Shown here piece by piece: positions 44,501 through 53,540 of a stretch of 64,000 nt of DNA. The DNA comes from Magnolia sinica (lineage: Eukaryota > Streptophyta > Magnoliopsida > Magnoliales > Magnoliaceae): contig NC_080577.1 in assembly GCF_029962835.1 (NCBI RefSeq), positions 31,850,501-31,914,500 on the forward strand, read 5' to 3'. Made by a program: the position numbers and the translations under genes. The notes under the pieces are model-generated. The model saw only the letters and a list, made by a program, of their open reading frames with translations, made no database searches and was not told where the DNA came from. Numbering within the stretch: the first letter of the stretch is position 1; every line of letters starts with the position of its first letter.

Positions 44501-47485
44501 CACAAAGCAGGTTGAGGACATTAGACATCAAGGCAGCATGCCAAGGTTTTAATAGAGCAGACATGTAATTGAGACATCTATATTCTAATCCTCATCATTC
44601 TCTCCATTATCTTTCTCAGAGTGAGAGCCGACCACTACAACGCTCCCTTGGGAAACTTTTGCTCTGCATTTGCAAGTGAAGTTACCTGGCCTCCCATCAC
44701 CTATAACACGCAAGTGTTCATCATTTGTTTTGTGGGAACTTCTGAACATTCTTTTCCTTATTGCTACGACTTCCATCCTTACAACCTTGTTGTTGCTCTA
44801 TTTCTTCTGATAGACGTGAGGCTTCTCTACCCTTTTTCCAAAGAAAAGAGCTTCCTCACTCTACTTAGTCAAGAGTTCAGCCATCTACCGAGTCAAAGTC
44901 TCCTGATTTATAAGGATGTTTTCTAAATCCAATAATTGGGCTTTTTTTTTCTTTCTTTTTTTTTTTTTGAAAGGTGAAATTTTATTGAACAGAAGAAAGG
45001 AAAACACACAAACAGAGACAAACAAGGAAAAAACCAGAGAAGACCTAAGGCAAAAATACAACAACACCAGAGCCCTCGTGGAACAATAATTGGGCTACGC
45101 CAACTGTGGACGAATAACTACCATGAAGCCACTGAATTCCAGCCTCAGTCCTTGGATGATTATCTTGCATGTGTGAGTTTTGCTGATCTTGGATTCAGTG
45201 TCTAGGTGGAATATTTTGTTGCATATGTTTTTCACTTCCATGAAATATTATGAGATTGGCATGCCTCCCTATGTTAGTGTGCCAATCCCATTCTACGAAA
45301 GTTGTAGAGGACCATCATTTGCTTGAGAGAACAGTGTAGCAAATGAGACCAAAGCCTACTTTGGTACCTTGGCTTCCTAAATATGCTCTAATAGCTCCTT
45401 TGCACCGATGTTTTGATAACAAACATTGCCTTCCCAAATTGCATCTTGCATTATCAAAACACTTCCAAGTTCTCAAGAGTCTTTTTGGGTGGATTAACAT
45501 CCGAACTATTTTCCATAGCACCAGCTTTAGAGATATGACTCCATACAGGATTTCTAGTAACCATACTTACTGTTGCTGAGTTTCACGATCCCACCCAATG
45601 AGCTACCCAGATCAGCCATTTCTCATTCTTCACTTAAGTTCCTCTCCTCCTTCCTAAAGCTTTCATGACTGACACTCCCAAGGACACATGGTGATCCCTA
45701 ATCAATCTCGTGGGTCTCAATCCGCTACTTGAGTCCTAAAGTCACAAAACATTATTGCACTTTTCCGTGCGCTACCACCATAGTCACAACATCTACAACC
45801 AAATTCAAGTACGAAATCTCCCCACTGCATGATCCAAAAAGTTTCTCGTCTTCAAACCAATGTGTATCACAACACACTATGTTTGTTTGCAAATCAACAT
45901 GCGGTGTCCACTTCTACCAACGTAGGCACGAAATACAGCATGGATAATTCAAGGAGTTGACAACATTGACAGTATGCAATCGCTAAGAAAGTAGCACAAT
46001 ACGCATGAAAAATATTGCAGAAAGCTCCTACTTGGTGACACCACTTGTAAAGTGATAATTTTCTTAATTATGATTTCCCTTATTTCGAGGAGACTGGGGA
46101 CAATTAGTACAGGAGATAAAAATGGACAGAAAAACAAAGGGAAAGCTCTCTTATCATTATAATTTTGATTTATACAAGGATACTCATATATATGTAGGGC
46201 AAGGGAAGCATGTTGGATGCCCACACCAATGATACCAGGTGTCTTTTATACATGTGGTATGAACATGCGTGTAGCCAACTCATGCTACTACGATACATGT
46301 CATAGGACACTTGCATAGACATCAAAGCATATCTCCATGAACATGCCAGAGGTCATGACACCCCATGCATGTGTTAAGCATATATGATCACTTGCATAGG
46401 ATCTTGATTTGATGGGGGGCCCTTATGGGGGGGAACACATGTCAGATATCTGGGTGCACAACATATATTAGAGATCCAGGCCATTCATCGGGCAGCAGGC
46501 ACTGTGCATTCCACATACCAAAAATCAAGGTAGAACTCATCAAGTTAGCCAAATATAATGTTGAATTTGAATTGTTCGACTTTTTTTTCCCAACAGCCCA
46601 TTATTCTCATAATACTTTGACCTGCCTAACCAGCAGCCAACATTACTTTTGGTGCAATGTACCATACTCGATGAATCGCCCGCATCTCCGATGCATGAGT
46701 CTGCCCTGATCAGTGCAACACATGTTCTGCCCCCTCACAAGAGTGGCCCCTCATTGAATCACAACCCTTTAATGTATATCATAACCCAACAAGAAGCAGT
46801 AGTTAGTATTGAAGTTTAGCACCCTGTAAATTTGAGTTACAACACCAATAGGCCATGTCAGGCATTTGGATTGACTACTGAATTGAATTGCAATCATTTT
46901 ACTAATAAAGTGGAAATTTGCAATTTTGTGAATTGCGACTCTGTGAATACCTCCACTATAATCGACATTAGGGTTGCGTTCTCAATGGCAATTACATTAT
47001 TTTTAAGTTGGACTTCAAGAAATGCAAGTGTAAATTGAGAGCTAATTCCGCATTATGTTCGCAATTCAATTCACTTGTGCATACAAACGCAGACCTATAG
47101 TCCACAAAACCCAAATAAAATATAAGTAATAATTACAAAGCTCACAATCAATTCACCAAACAAAACTAAAAAAAAAAAAAAAACGGAAAAGAAATGTTAT
47201 GAAAAGAAAAGAGGAAAAAGAATCGATCTTTGTGAGCGAGAAAAGGGGGGGAATTTACCTGCTTCTCGATGCTACGGAGCTCTTCTTGAAGCTTCTTTCT
47301 CTTGCTAACGAGAGATGCAAGCATGGCCGATGGATTCGACGGGGCTGGTTGCACTGAAATTCGAAAAAAAAAAAATTAGAGAGAGAGAGAGAGAAATTTT
47401 CAAATTTGAAAAAAAAAATGGTGACCGTTGTCTACCGATAGAGAGAGATGCATGAAATTGGGTAAACGTTACCTTCAGATTCCAT
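28694..47485 (-). CDS. EAF6: NuA4 histone acetyltransferase subunit Eaf6/MEAF6 homologue, seven exons
   Basis: The predicted 158-residue protein matches plant Eaf6-like proteins of about 150 residues. Eaf6 is a small nuclear scaffold subunit of NuA4-type histone acetyltransferase complexes. Exons on the minus strand: 47485-47473, 47353-47259, 36954-36854, 34266-34197, 31671-31644, 31558-31498, 28802-28694; all junctions are GT-AG and in phase. The Eaf6 domain covers about residues 10-70: PSNPSAMLASLVSKRKKLQ, ELRSIEKQ (coiled coil), VYELETSYL and GNVLKGFEGFLSSSK. Then come LKRSRKFQPEDRLFSLSSVT, GRADFGPGRSKGG and a basic stretch GKPKKGR before an acidic tail ELDDEDDPDLSLR. Introns reach 10.3 kb and are full of repeats. 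It is convergent with IPUT1. Confidence 0.93.
29077..29491. repeat. Family P palindromic element in Eaf6 intron 6
   Basis: CGGGCCCACCATGGTGTTTGG at the left against CAAACATCACAGTGGGCCC at the right, with the usual GAAACAGTGGGGATTGAAC in the left half. Confidence 0.85.
29738..30600. repeat. GAGCAC-ended elements, clustered copies
   Basis: Three to four short repeats of the type TGCTCCAGTGCTCT(C)AGAGCACT lie at 29750-29785, 29808-29842, about 29915-29945 and 29965-30000. An internal part (30060-30300) matches 11560-11700 (ATAGCCATCCTTTTCCCAAG, GATTGCCTGA). The right end is GTGCTATGAGAGCATCAGAG. It appears to be one MITE-like element with smaller copies or end duplications at its left edge. Confidence 0.6.
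31155..31382. mobile_element. hAT-like MITE in Eaf6 intron 6
   Basis: TTAGGGCCCATTTGGGCGTAT at the left and, inverted, TAAGGGCCCATTCGGATCAC at the right, 228 bp. No target duplication recognised. Confidence 0.7.
31498..31558 (-). CDS. EAF6: Eaf6 homologue exon 6
   Basis: 61 nt encoding GRADFGPGRSKGGGTPANG, a block conserved in plant Eaf6 proteins. Donor GTAAGTG. The intron separating it from exon 5 is only 85 nt. Confidence 0.9.
31644..31671 (-). CDS. EAF6: Eaf6 homologue exon 5, a 28-nt microexon
   Basis: Flanked by TTGTCAG and GTGAGCC, it adds VEEHAVGRD and one base of the next aspartate codon. Without it the phases of exons 4 and 6 would not match, so it is required. Confidence 0.85.
32459..32986 (+). 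mobile_element. LINE fragment with zf-RVT domain and poly-A tail
   Basis: The plus strand encodes CILCMNDKETVDHLFVHCPF, ALIAMWWVVWEERNAKSF and RMRSLIIKWD, the C-terminal zinc-binding domain of plant LINE reverse transcriptase, with a natural stop at 32837-32839. A T-rich 3' region ends in AATAAAGTTTTCG and an A-rich tail near 32966-32986. 5'-truncated; the exact left edge is not clear. It is antisense in Eaf6 intron 4. Confidence 0.85.
32993..33660. mobile_element. Possible MITE in Eaf6 intron 4
   Basis: Left end TTTAGGGCGGTTTGAATG and right end, inverted, CTAGGTTGTGTTTGGATGG are loosely similar, in the style of the hAT-like MITEs here. No target duplication. Confidence 0.35.
33663..34196. 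other. Eaf6 intron 4, part next to exon 4
   Basis: Nothing recognisable except an AAT/AATA microsatellite (33858-33886) and a pyrimidine-rich run (34028-34072). Confidence 0.6.
34197..34266 (-). CDS. EAF6: Eaf6 homologue exon 4
   Basis: 70 nt, LKRSRKFQPEDRLFSLSSVT and SPA, the most conserved stretch after the Eaf6 domain. Acceptor TTTTCAG, donor GTACGT. Confidence 0.92.
34267..36174. other. Eaf6 intron 3, part without recognised features
   Basis: A short direct repeat flanks 34268-34330 (AAAACCTTGTGTTGGAA twice, 41 bp apart). The rest is AT-rich sequence without palindromes or coding similarity that I could see. Confidence 0.5.
36175..36562. mobile_element. MITE in Eaf6 intron 3
   Basis: TTAGGGGCTGTTTGGGGTGAG on the left and, inverted, CTAAGGCCTTGTTTGGGATC on the right. 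The interior repeats variants of AAATCCATGGATTTGG. Confidence 0.65.
36566..36634. repeat. Perfect-arm hairpin in Eaf6 intron 3
   Basis: GTTTTGATAAATCGTGACTA plus TTC at 36566-36588 is mirrored at 36612-36634, with 22 of 23 positions pairing and a 23-nt loop. It lies just next to the MITE end and before a poly-T run (36638-36650). Confidence 0.75.
36854..36954 (-). CDS. EAF6: Eaf6 homologue exon 3
   Basis: 101 nt, VYELETSYLHDSSQCGNVLK and GFEGFLSSSKSTT; ends in phase 2 at GTAAGT. Confidence 0.93.
37113..37466 (-). mobile_element. LINE 3' fragment, minus strand
   Basis: A T-rich run (37113-37131) followed by GAAAGGTAACAAAACTTTAT is the reversed 3' tail. Related tails occur at 44943 and 36640 (TTTTTGAAAG...). 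The minus-strand frame reads AMSWVKDWVSGLKGLDPF toward the tail, in the manner of a LINE C-terminus, but I cannot assign a domain firmly. Confidence 0.5.
37871..39010. mobile_element. MITE split by a family P element
   Basis: The left end CTTGGGCCATGTTTGGTATGC and, inverted, the right end TTTAGGGTCTGTTTGGAACGC pair loosely, and both sides carry TGGTAT/GTATTG-rich sequence. The family P element at 38111-38794 lies inside it. Confidence 0.5.
38111..38794. repeat. Family P palindromic element with an inserted block
   Basis: TAGCCCACCATGATGTATG at the left and ACACATCATGGTGGGCCCCAC at the right. About 38265-38490 is foreign to the palindrome and includes ATGTGCGCGCTAGCGCGCA, a short perfect palindrome of its own; the origin of this block is unknown. 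Confidence 0.75.
39011..40450. other. Eaf6 intron 2: no recognised gene
   Basis: Only a small fragment of family P at about 40316-40430 (TGTGGCCCACCTGAT and ATGTGGGCCCCACC) is identifiable. Confidence 0.55.
40451..41690 (+). other. Promoter-like block inside Eaf6 intron 2
   Basis: GC-richer than its surroundings, with TTTTATAAATACATG at 41461-41475 (TATA-like), a pyrimidine/purine-rich leader with a GA microsatellite (41526-41558) and an open frame of 145 codons (40673-41110) resembling nothing I know. It could be an LTR or a cryptic promoter. Confidence 0.3.
42095..42295. repeat. Short minisatellite
   Basis: About five degenerate tandem units of roughly 36-40 bp built on GAGTTGGCCATTGTCACTCTT, in Eaf6 intron 2. 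Confidence 0.7.
42296..43639. other. Eaf6 intron 2: no recognised gene
   Basis: Nothing recognisable; no open frame with similarity that I know and no clear inverted repeat. Confidence 0.5.
43645..43982 (+). repeat. TRIM 5' LTR
   Basis: 338 bp, colinear with the 3' LTR with a limited number of substitutions. Inside, from about 43731, GGAGGTCTCATGTTCGAGAC and the following GGGGTGATTAATG are a copy of the interior plus the LTR start, so the LTR holds a second, partial LTR. Confidence 0.9.
43986..43997 (+). other. TRIM primer binding site
   Basis: TGGTATCAAAGC, one change from the initiator Met tRNA complement TGGTATCAGAGC. Confidence 0.85.
44036..44373 (+). repeat. TRIM 3' LTR
   Basis: Same length as the 5' LTR (338 bp); ends CCTGCATCA directly before the target duplication AATTC. 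Confidence 0.9.
44943..45083 (-). mobile_element. Short LINE insertion with 13-bp target duplication
   Basis: The reversed A-tail (44943-44968) is followed by GAAAGGTGAAATTTTATTGA and ends near CTCGTGGAA. It is flanked by CAATAATTGGGCT at 44930-44942 and again at 45084-45096. A 141-bp, severely 5'-truncated copy; the long perfect duplication marks it as a comparatively recent target-primed insertion. Confidence 0.88.
45097..47100. other. Eaf6 intron 2, part next to exon 2
   Basis: No gene, palindrome or repeat that I could recognise in this stretch. Confidence 0.5.
47259..47353 (-). CDS. EAF6: Eaf6 homologue exon 2
   Basis: 95 nt from acceptor TTTCAG: QPAPSNPSAMLASLVSKRKK and LQEELRSIEKQ, then donor GTAAATTC. 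It precedes the 10.3-kb intron 2. Confidence 0.92.
47473..47485 (-). CDS. EAF6: Eaf6 homologue exon 1
   Basis: Only 13 coding nucleotides: ATG and three more codons (MESE) plus one base, then GTAACG. The Arabidopsis relative also begins MESE, which decides this start over the internal ATG in exon 2. Confidence 0.8.
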
Positions 47486-47691
47486 TTTCCCGCGAGATTT
47501 GAAATCTTTGGAAGAAAAGTACTCTCTCCGTGTTAGGGCACGCGAGTTCCGGTTTCTGAATAAGCTGGGCTTCGATTAAGCGCGGCACGCAAAAGGCGCA
47601 CATTAGTCATATGACTCATATCTCAAATGTGAAGTAGTTTTTTTTTTTTCCTTCGGTGCCACGGTGGTGTGTTGACGTCACCAAGTTGTGT

Positions 47692-48080
47692 GAGGCCCAC
47701 CAAAATGTATTTCTTATATCCATACCTTCCATCCATTTGGAGTGATCATTTTATAGAGAATGATTACGAAAATGAAAAAGATCCAAAGCTGAAGTGCACC
47801 ACACCACAGAAAGCAACGTGGGACAATGATTCCCACCGTTGAAACTTTCGTAGGGCCCAGTATAATATTTATCTGTGATCCAACCTGTTCACGAGGTTAC
47901 ACAACCTCGACCAAGATTAAAAAAATAATAATAACAAATATCACGTTAATCCAAAATTTTTCAATAGTAGACATTCAATTCCTACCACTTTTTATGGGGT
48001 GGCCCACTTGGAATAGATGTCTCATTTTTTCGCTCAAGCCCTTAAACAATCCGTGGACGATAAGGATATAACAGCCCATA
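47692..48080. repeat. Family P palindromic element upstream of the Eaf6 homologue
   Basis: GAGGCCCACCAAAATGTATTT at the left and AGGATATAACAGCCCATA at the right; it lies about 200 bp beyond the Eaf6 start codon in the upstream direction. Confidence 0.75.
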
Positions 48081-48206
48081 AAAACTATGTGATGTCAACT
48101 CACCATCCATGTTACACCAGCAATCCGCTCCTGCATCCGGGGTCTACGTGCAGGAGATCTGAACATCTCACCAAGACCGGATTAGGTGAGACACCCATCT
48201 GATTGA

Positions 48207-48622
48207 GGGGCTCGTAGTGATGTATGCACCTTAAATCCACACCATCCAACTATTTTGACAGCTTATTTTAAGGCATGACTTCAAAAAATAAATCAAACTC
48301 AAATCTTTAGCTGACACCCCACGGAAACAGTGTTGATTGAATTCCCACGGTTAAAAACTGCATGGATTCCACCCAAATATTTATTTACCATCTAACTTAT
48401 TGTTAAAGTGGCAAACACCTACATGAATAGACCACACGAACATCATCTTAATCCAAAGCTTTTGTGGCCAATGAGAAGTTTTTAATAATTAATCACTACT
48501 CTTTCCTTAGTATGGTCCATTTGGAATTTGGATCTAATTAGTTTTTTTTAAAATCATGTCATAAGATGAGCTTTCAATTAGGATAGACACTGTGTATGTA
48601 GTCACATACATCACAGTGACCC
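48207..48622. repeat. Family P palindromic element
   Basis: GGGGCTCGTAGTGATGTATG at the left and CACATACATCACAGTGACCCC at the right; it directly neighbours the next copy. Confidence 0.82.
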
Positions 48623-48927
48623 CTAACTGTGGGGCTCACAGTGATGTATGTGCCTTAAATATACACCGTCCAACCATTTTGAAGGCTCATTTTAAGGTAT
48701 AATGTTAAAATTGAAGCTAACTCAAATCTTCGGCCGTCCACACATAGGAAACAGCCATAATTGAATCCTCACCATTAAAAATATCAAGGATTCCGCTGGA
48801 ATGTTTATTTTCCATCCAAGCTATGATTAGGTTACAAACACATGGATGAAGAGACCACACATATCATTTTGATCCGAGGCTTTAAGGCTCACTGTAAGTT
48901 TTCAACAGTTAATCACCACGATTTCAT

Positions 48928-48936
48928 TTTATACTA
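48928..48936. repeat. Left target duplication of the foldback element
   Basis: TTTATACTA; the right copy is GTGCTACTA at 56578-56586, a 6/9 match. A 9-bp duplication is typical of Mutator-type elements, so this supports but does not prove the assignment. Confidence 0.45.
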
Positions 48937-49773
48937 GGGAGATTGGCCATAGTGACCTTGATTTATGGTCAAATTCTCTAAAGAGATTTAACCTTTCAAA
49001 TATTTTGTAGGTGGCCTTTGACATGCCATGAAAAATTACTCGGACCAAAATGCCCTTCTCCTTGTTTTAGTAATTATACGGTTTTTTAAGGAATTAGAAG
49101 TTACGTCGTATTTAATGCCAAGAAACTCGTGGGGCCCACTTTGATGTATGTGTATAATCCATGCCGCTCATCCTTTTACCGTGTCATTTTAGGGATAGGG
49201 CCCAAATATCGGCCTAATCCAGAGCTCATGTGGGTCACGTAATAGAAAATAATGGTAACAATGGAACCCACTGTTGAAACTTTCTAGGGTCACAGTGATG
49301 TTTATTGTAAGACCCGTATCTTAGTCCGTACCGCTCTGTTAGCTTTCGCGGTCCTTCCGGTCAAATTCCAGCAACCTTCGCACCATAACCAACGTTTGCG
49401 CGCGATCCTAAGCCAGGTCCCTCACACCGACGTCGGCTCGATCCGAAACTTATGTCTTAGCAACCGCATCGTCGCCGCGGTTCCAACGCCACGACTCGCG
49501 CACCGAACCGATACCCAAGCTAGAAGATGTCGATCTACGTTTATTCCGAAGAAACACCGCATGTTACGGATTTCGAGGGAATCTCTACAATTAGTCTCAT
49601 CAATCAACTATTAATGCAAGCCTTACCTCAAGTACAACAACCCATTCCCTCCTTTTTCAAAAGTCTACCCTCTTTCCACCTCACCATTCCTCTTTTTCCA
49701 AATTTCAACCACAACCATACCACTTTTACAAAACTTTCAACCCAACCCATCACCCATCACACCTCGCCCATCC

Positions 49774-49780
<7 letters not shown>

Positions 49781-49814
<34 letters not shown>
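49781..49814. repeat. CT microsatellite in solo LTR A2
   Basis: About 17 CT dinucleotides. A longer CT run lies at 50108-50149. The first LTR copy has much shorter runs at equivalent places (5700-5735, 6037-6056). Confidence 0.9.
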
Positions 49815-49819
<5 letters not shown>

Positions 49820-50101
49820 CTCAAATCTCCAAGCAACTCAAGCCTCTCACGTCCAAGCTTTCCTCTCCCTCTCAAGTGTGGTCCACCTTCTCATCTTTCA
49901 TCTCAACCATCTAAACCCCATCAACCTCCATCAAAGTTGAAGCTAAGGAGCATTGGAGTCTAAGGGACAAAGAAGAAAGAAGATAAGGTGGGTGATTTAC
50001 CATTATTTTAAATTTTAGGGCCACTTGTTGGTGGGACCCAATTGGATGTATGTGATTTAATCAAGAGAGCCCATAGTGGCGGGGTTCCTCTATCTCACCG
50101 T

Positions 50102-50154
<53 letters not shown>

Positions 50155-51299
50155 GTGATGGTGTGGATCCCACCAATATGTGTTATATCTACCCGTTCAT
50201 CTACATCAGACGGCGTGGCCCGTCATATTGTAGGTGATGATCCACACCATCCACTGTTTGGATGGACCCAATACATTCCCTTTTCTATGTATTATATTTC
50301 ATATAATATATATATGATATATATAATATATATGTATTGTATATATATAATATAAAATATATACATATAGGTGGGCCACGTCCAAGTGGGACCCACCACA
50401 ATGCTTGTATTGTATGTGGACCGTCCAGCGTCCCTGGACGCTGGACGTGGAGTGGTAAAAAGAGGGAAGTGCTAGTTCACAGCTAGCTTTAAATAATAAA
50501 AAAAAAAAAAGGGAAGAAGATATAATAATAAAATAATATATTTTTTTGGCCACTCATGCAGGCCCCACCTTGATGTTTTTATGCAATCCAGGCCGTCCAT
50601 CCCCTTCTATAGATCATTTTAGGCGTTGAGCCGAAAAATGATCTCAATCTGAACTAATGGTGGGCCATAGTATAGCGAACAAGTTTCCTACCATTGAAAT
50701 ACACCCCGGTGTTGCTGTACATCAAAAAACCATTCAATATTGGTCTCAATAGATTTGTATCGAGCCATAGGGGTCAATGGATGGAGTGGATCTTTCTGAA
50801 GCGGGCCCCACCTGTGAAAAACCACGGGAAAACGAATTTTTCAAAAAAAAAAAAACAAGCAGCAGGCGCTGACGCTGCTGCTGCTGCAGACGCAGGCAAC
50901 GCCTGCGCCTGACGGACGAGCGGGCGGGCTGCCTATCACGGCCCCGCTGTGGGCCCCACTTTGATGCGTTTCGGCAATCAACACCGTGCATTTGATGGGT
51001 CCCCACGGACCAGCCATCCACCCCAAAAGTCAGTTGTATACGGAACTCCGGTGGGCCACATCATTTAAAATCATGTGAAGATATGCCTAAACATATAAAA
51101 ACACTTGGTGGGGCCTACCTGAAATTTAGATGAAGCTGAAACTTGGTCTGGACGGTCAGCCAAGTGGGACGCACCCAATGAGTGGGCTGGATCTGAGGAC
51201 CACATCGCGGTGGGCCCCTGACTGTGACCATATGGTCAGTTTGGATTGCAATAAACATTATCGTGGGCCCTAGTCCGCACGGACCATGAACAGCTTGGA

Positions 51300-51560
51300 T
51301 GGTAAACAAATAAACATTCCAGTAGGCCCATTTTGGATGGAAAATAAATATTACAGTGGGCCCTATCCAGGCTCACGTGACCCTATGAATGGATTGGGTG
51401 ATAAATAAATATTATAGTGGGCCCTACCCTGGTCTACATGACCTTATGAGCAGTTGGTTGGAAAATAAATATTATGTTGGGCCCTAGGTTGCTTGGAAAG
51501 TAAACACTATTGTGGGCCCCGGTCTGAATGACCTTATTAATGGGTTGGATGGGAAATAAA
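51300..51560. repeat. Tandem repeat within solo LTR A2
   Basis: Four to five degenerate units of about 62-68 bp, each with GGATGGAAAATAAATATTA and AGTGGGCCCTA, apparently amplified from the half-arm of a family P-like sequence. Confidence 0.7.
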
Positions 51561-53540
51561 CATTATGGTAGACTCCACATGGGACCCACTTATGTATGTA
51601 ACCATACCCTCCATTAGAGTGGGCTCCATCATGATGCATGTGTTTCATCTAACTGTCCAACCATTTTGGAGATAATTTAAGGCCCATTGTTGAGGCCCAT
51701 CTTGATGTATTGGTGGTCCTTGTTGAGGCCCACCTTGATTTGTATAGGGCCCATATTATGAGGCCCATTGTGATGTATGCAAGGCCCATGTGACTAGGCT
51801 CATGTTGATGCATTTGTGGCCCGTCATTGAAGCCCACCTTGATATGTATATGGGAGACCCATGTATGAGGCCATTTGATGTATTAGAGGCCCATGGGTCG
51901 AGGCCCAATATGATGAACATAATGTCCCTTGTAGTGTGACTCCACCATAGCATATGTATTAACATTCATAGCGGGCCACGCCTTGGGAGCAATGCTGGTT
52001 TGACGTCCACATTGATAATGTTGGTTAAATGTCCGCATTATAACTCTCCCTAAGGCCCACTGACAGGCCCATACCTGTGGTAAGTAGGCCGTCTAGGCCC
52101 ATCTTCATTTTGATCAGAGCCCATCACCACATAACATATAAAGCATAGATCCATGATTCATGATCATACGCATCATATGTATGCCTGATATGAGAGGTGA
52201 TTGATCATAGCATATGCCTTCGGGCAGATCGTTTATGGACTCCCGAATAGGCGGAGTCGCCCCACATGAGCGCTCGGTACGCGCAGGATTGTTGCATGCT
52301 TGGTAGGGTGATTCATGTACTTGTATTTGTGTGATCATGATCATTGTATGCCCTACCAACATCAGGGCCATAGCCTCCACAGACACATCGTGGGTGGCTG
52401 GGTTGAATACCAGAAATGTTTGGTTCTAGCATACGGGCGCCATAGATGTCCCTGGGTGAAAATCCCTAAACCCGATGGTACCAGAGGATGACTCCAACAT
52501 CGAGACCGAGTGGATATATGAGCGCATGAGAGCTGAATACCAAGAGGCCGCGTCTCCCACTATGTCGTGGTCGGTTGGAAAGGAGTGTGGCCTTACTCGC
52601 CCGAGGGTAAGGGGCAATACTAGGCTGAGTTTGACCAGCTCGTGAATGGGTCCGCTATCGACGTACCGGATAGGTATTGGCAGACTACTGGCCAGGCGGA
52701 TAGTGAGGTTTCTTACGCTCACTTGGACTGTGCGGCTAGGAGAGCGACAGTGCCATTTGGAGTGTATTGAACCCCGGTGATTATCCAGAATGAGAATTGT
52801 ACTGATACATGTTGAGGATTGGCATGCTTGAGTTGCATCTCGCATCGCATGGCCGTGTTATAGTCGATGGCATTCATATCTTGCACCGCATAGCCTTGGT
52901 ACGGCTGATTGCATTCATGTACTCATCACCATGATTCCGCATTACTCTGACCTTGCGTTCTGAGCACGCTTATATTGCGCACACACTTACACCACCCTCT
53001 AAGCTTCCTATAAGCTTATGCACGATTTATGCGTGCAGGTGACGCCAGGACGCAGCCATAGCATAGTAGCAACAGGAGCGTGCAGCCGAGCTTCTGGAGT
53101 TTTATTTCTTTCGTTACATTGTATTTTCCCTTTCAGACGCATTGTACTTAAAAGTTTTTGATCATAGTGGATTTTGTGGTGGTGTTCTTGTGGTTATTGT
53201 TCGTGGGTTATGATTTTGGTTATGCTCATTATGAATCAGACTGATGATTATAAATCCTTCTTGTAGTATCCCAGGATCGGAACCTGGTGAATGGGTGCCG
53301 GGATCCGAGAATGGGGTTCTACGGAGGCTGTCGGCGCCAGATTCGGCGATCGGAAATTTTGTGAGCCCGGTTTCTGAGTTCGGGAAGTGACATTTGTTAT
53401 AAGTGGACACTACGTAAGTCTAAACTTTTTGGACTCATGGCGAGATGGCCGATAAGGTGGATGGAACGGATCACCCCATTATAGGCCTTAAGCTATTATA
53501 CCAATGGCCATCATTTTGTTTGGTAGTAAAGGAAGTGAAT

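Larger units (their letters stand above)
49306..53392. mobile_element. Solo LTR, family A, second copy (4.1 kb)
   Basis: It starts TGTAAGACCCGTATC and ends GGAAGTGACA. Flanks are TTTAT (49301-49305) and TTTGT (53393-53397), a 4/5 target duplication. The opposite arm of the host foldback element shows the empty site (TGATGTTTGTTAGAAGTGG, inverted), confirming both edges. It is colinear with 5258-9086 at both ends: TCTAGGCCCATCTTC, CGGTACGCGCAGGATTG, GTGAAAATCC/TTCC and ACCACCCTCTAAGCTT occur in both. The middle parts differ in minisatellite and microsatellite content. No coding or primer site was found. Confidence 0.88.

Noticed and set aside
52426..52845. 139-codon minus-strand frame, with a similar one at 8094-8285
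   Set aside because: The resemblance comes from the shared solo LTR sequence; stops and length are not conserved and the protein looks like no known family.
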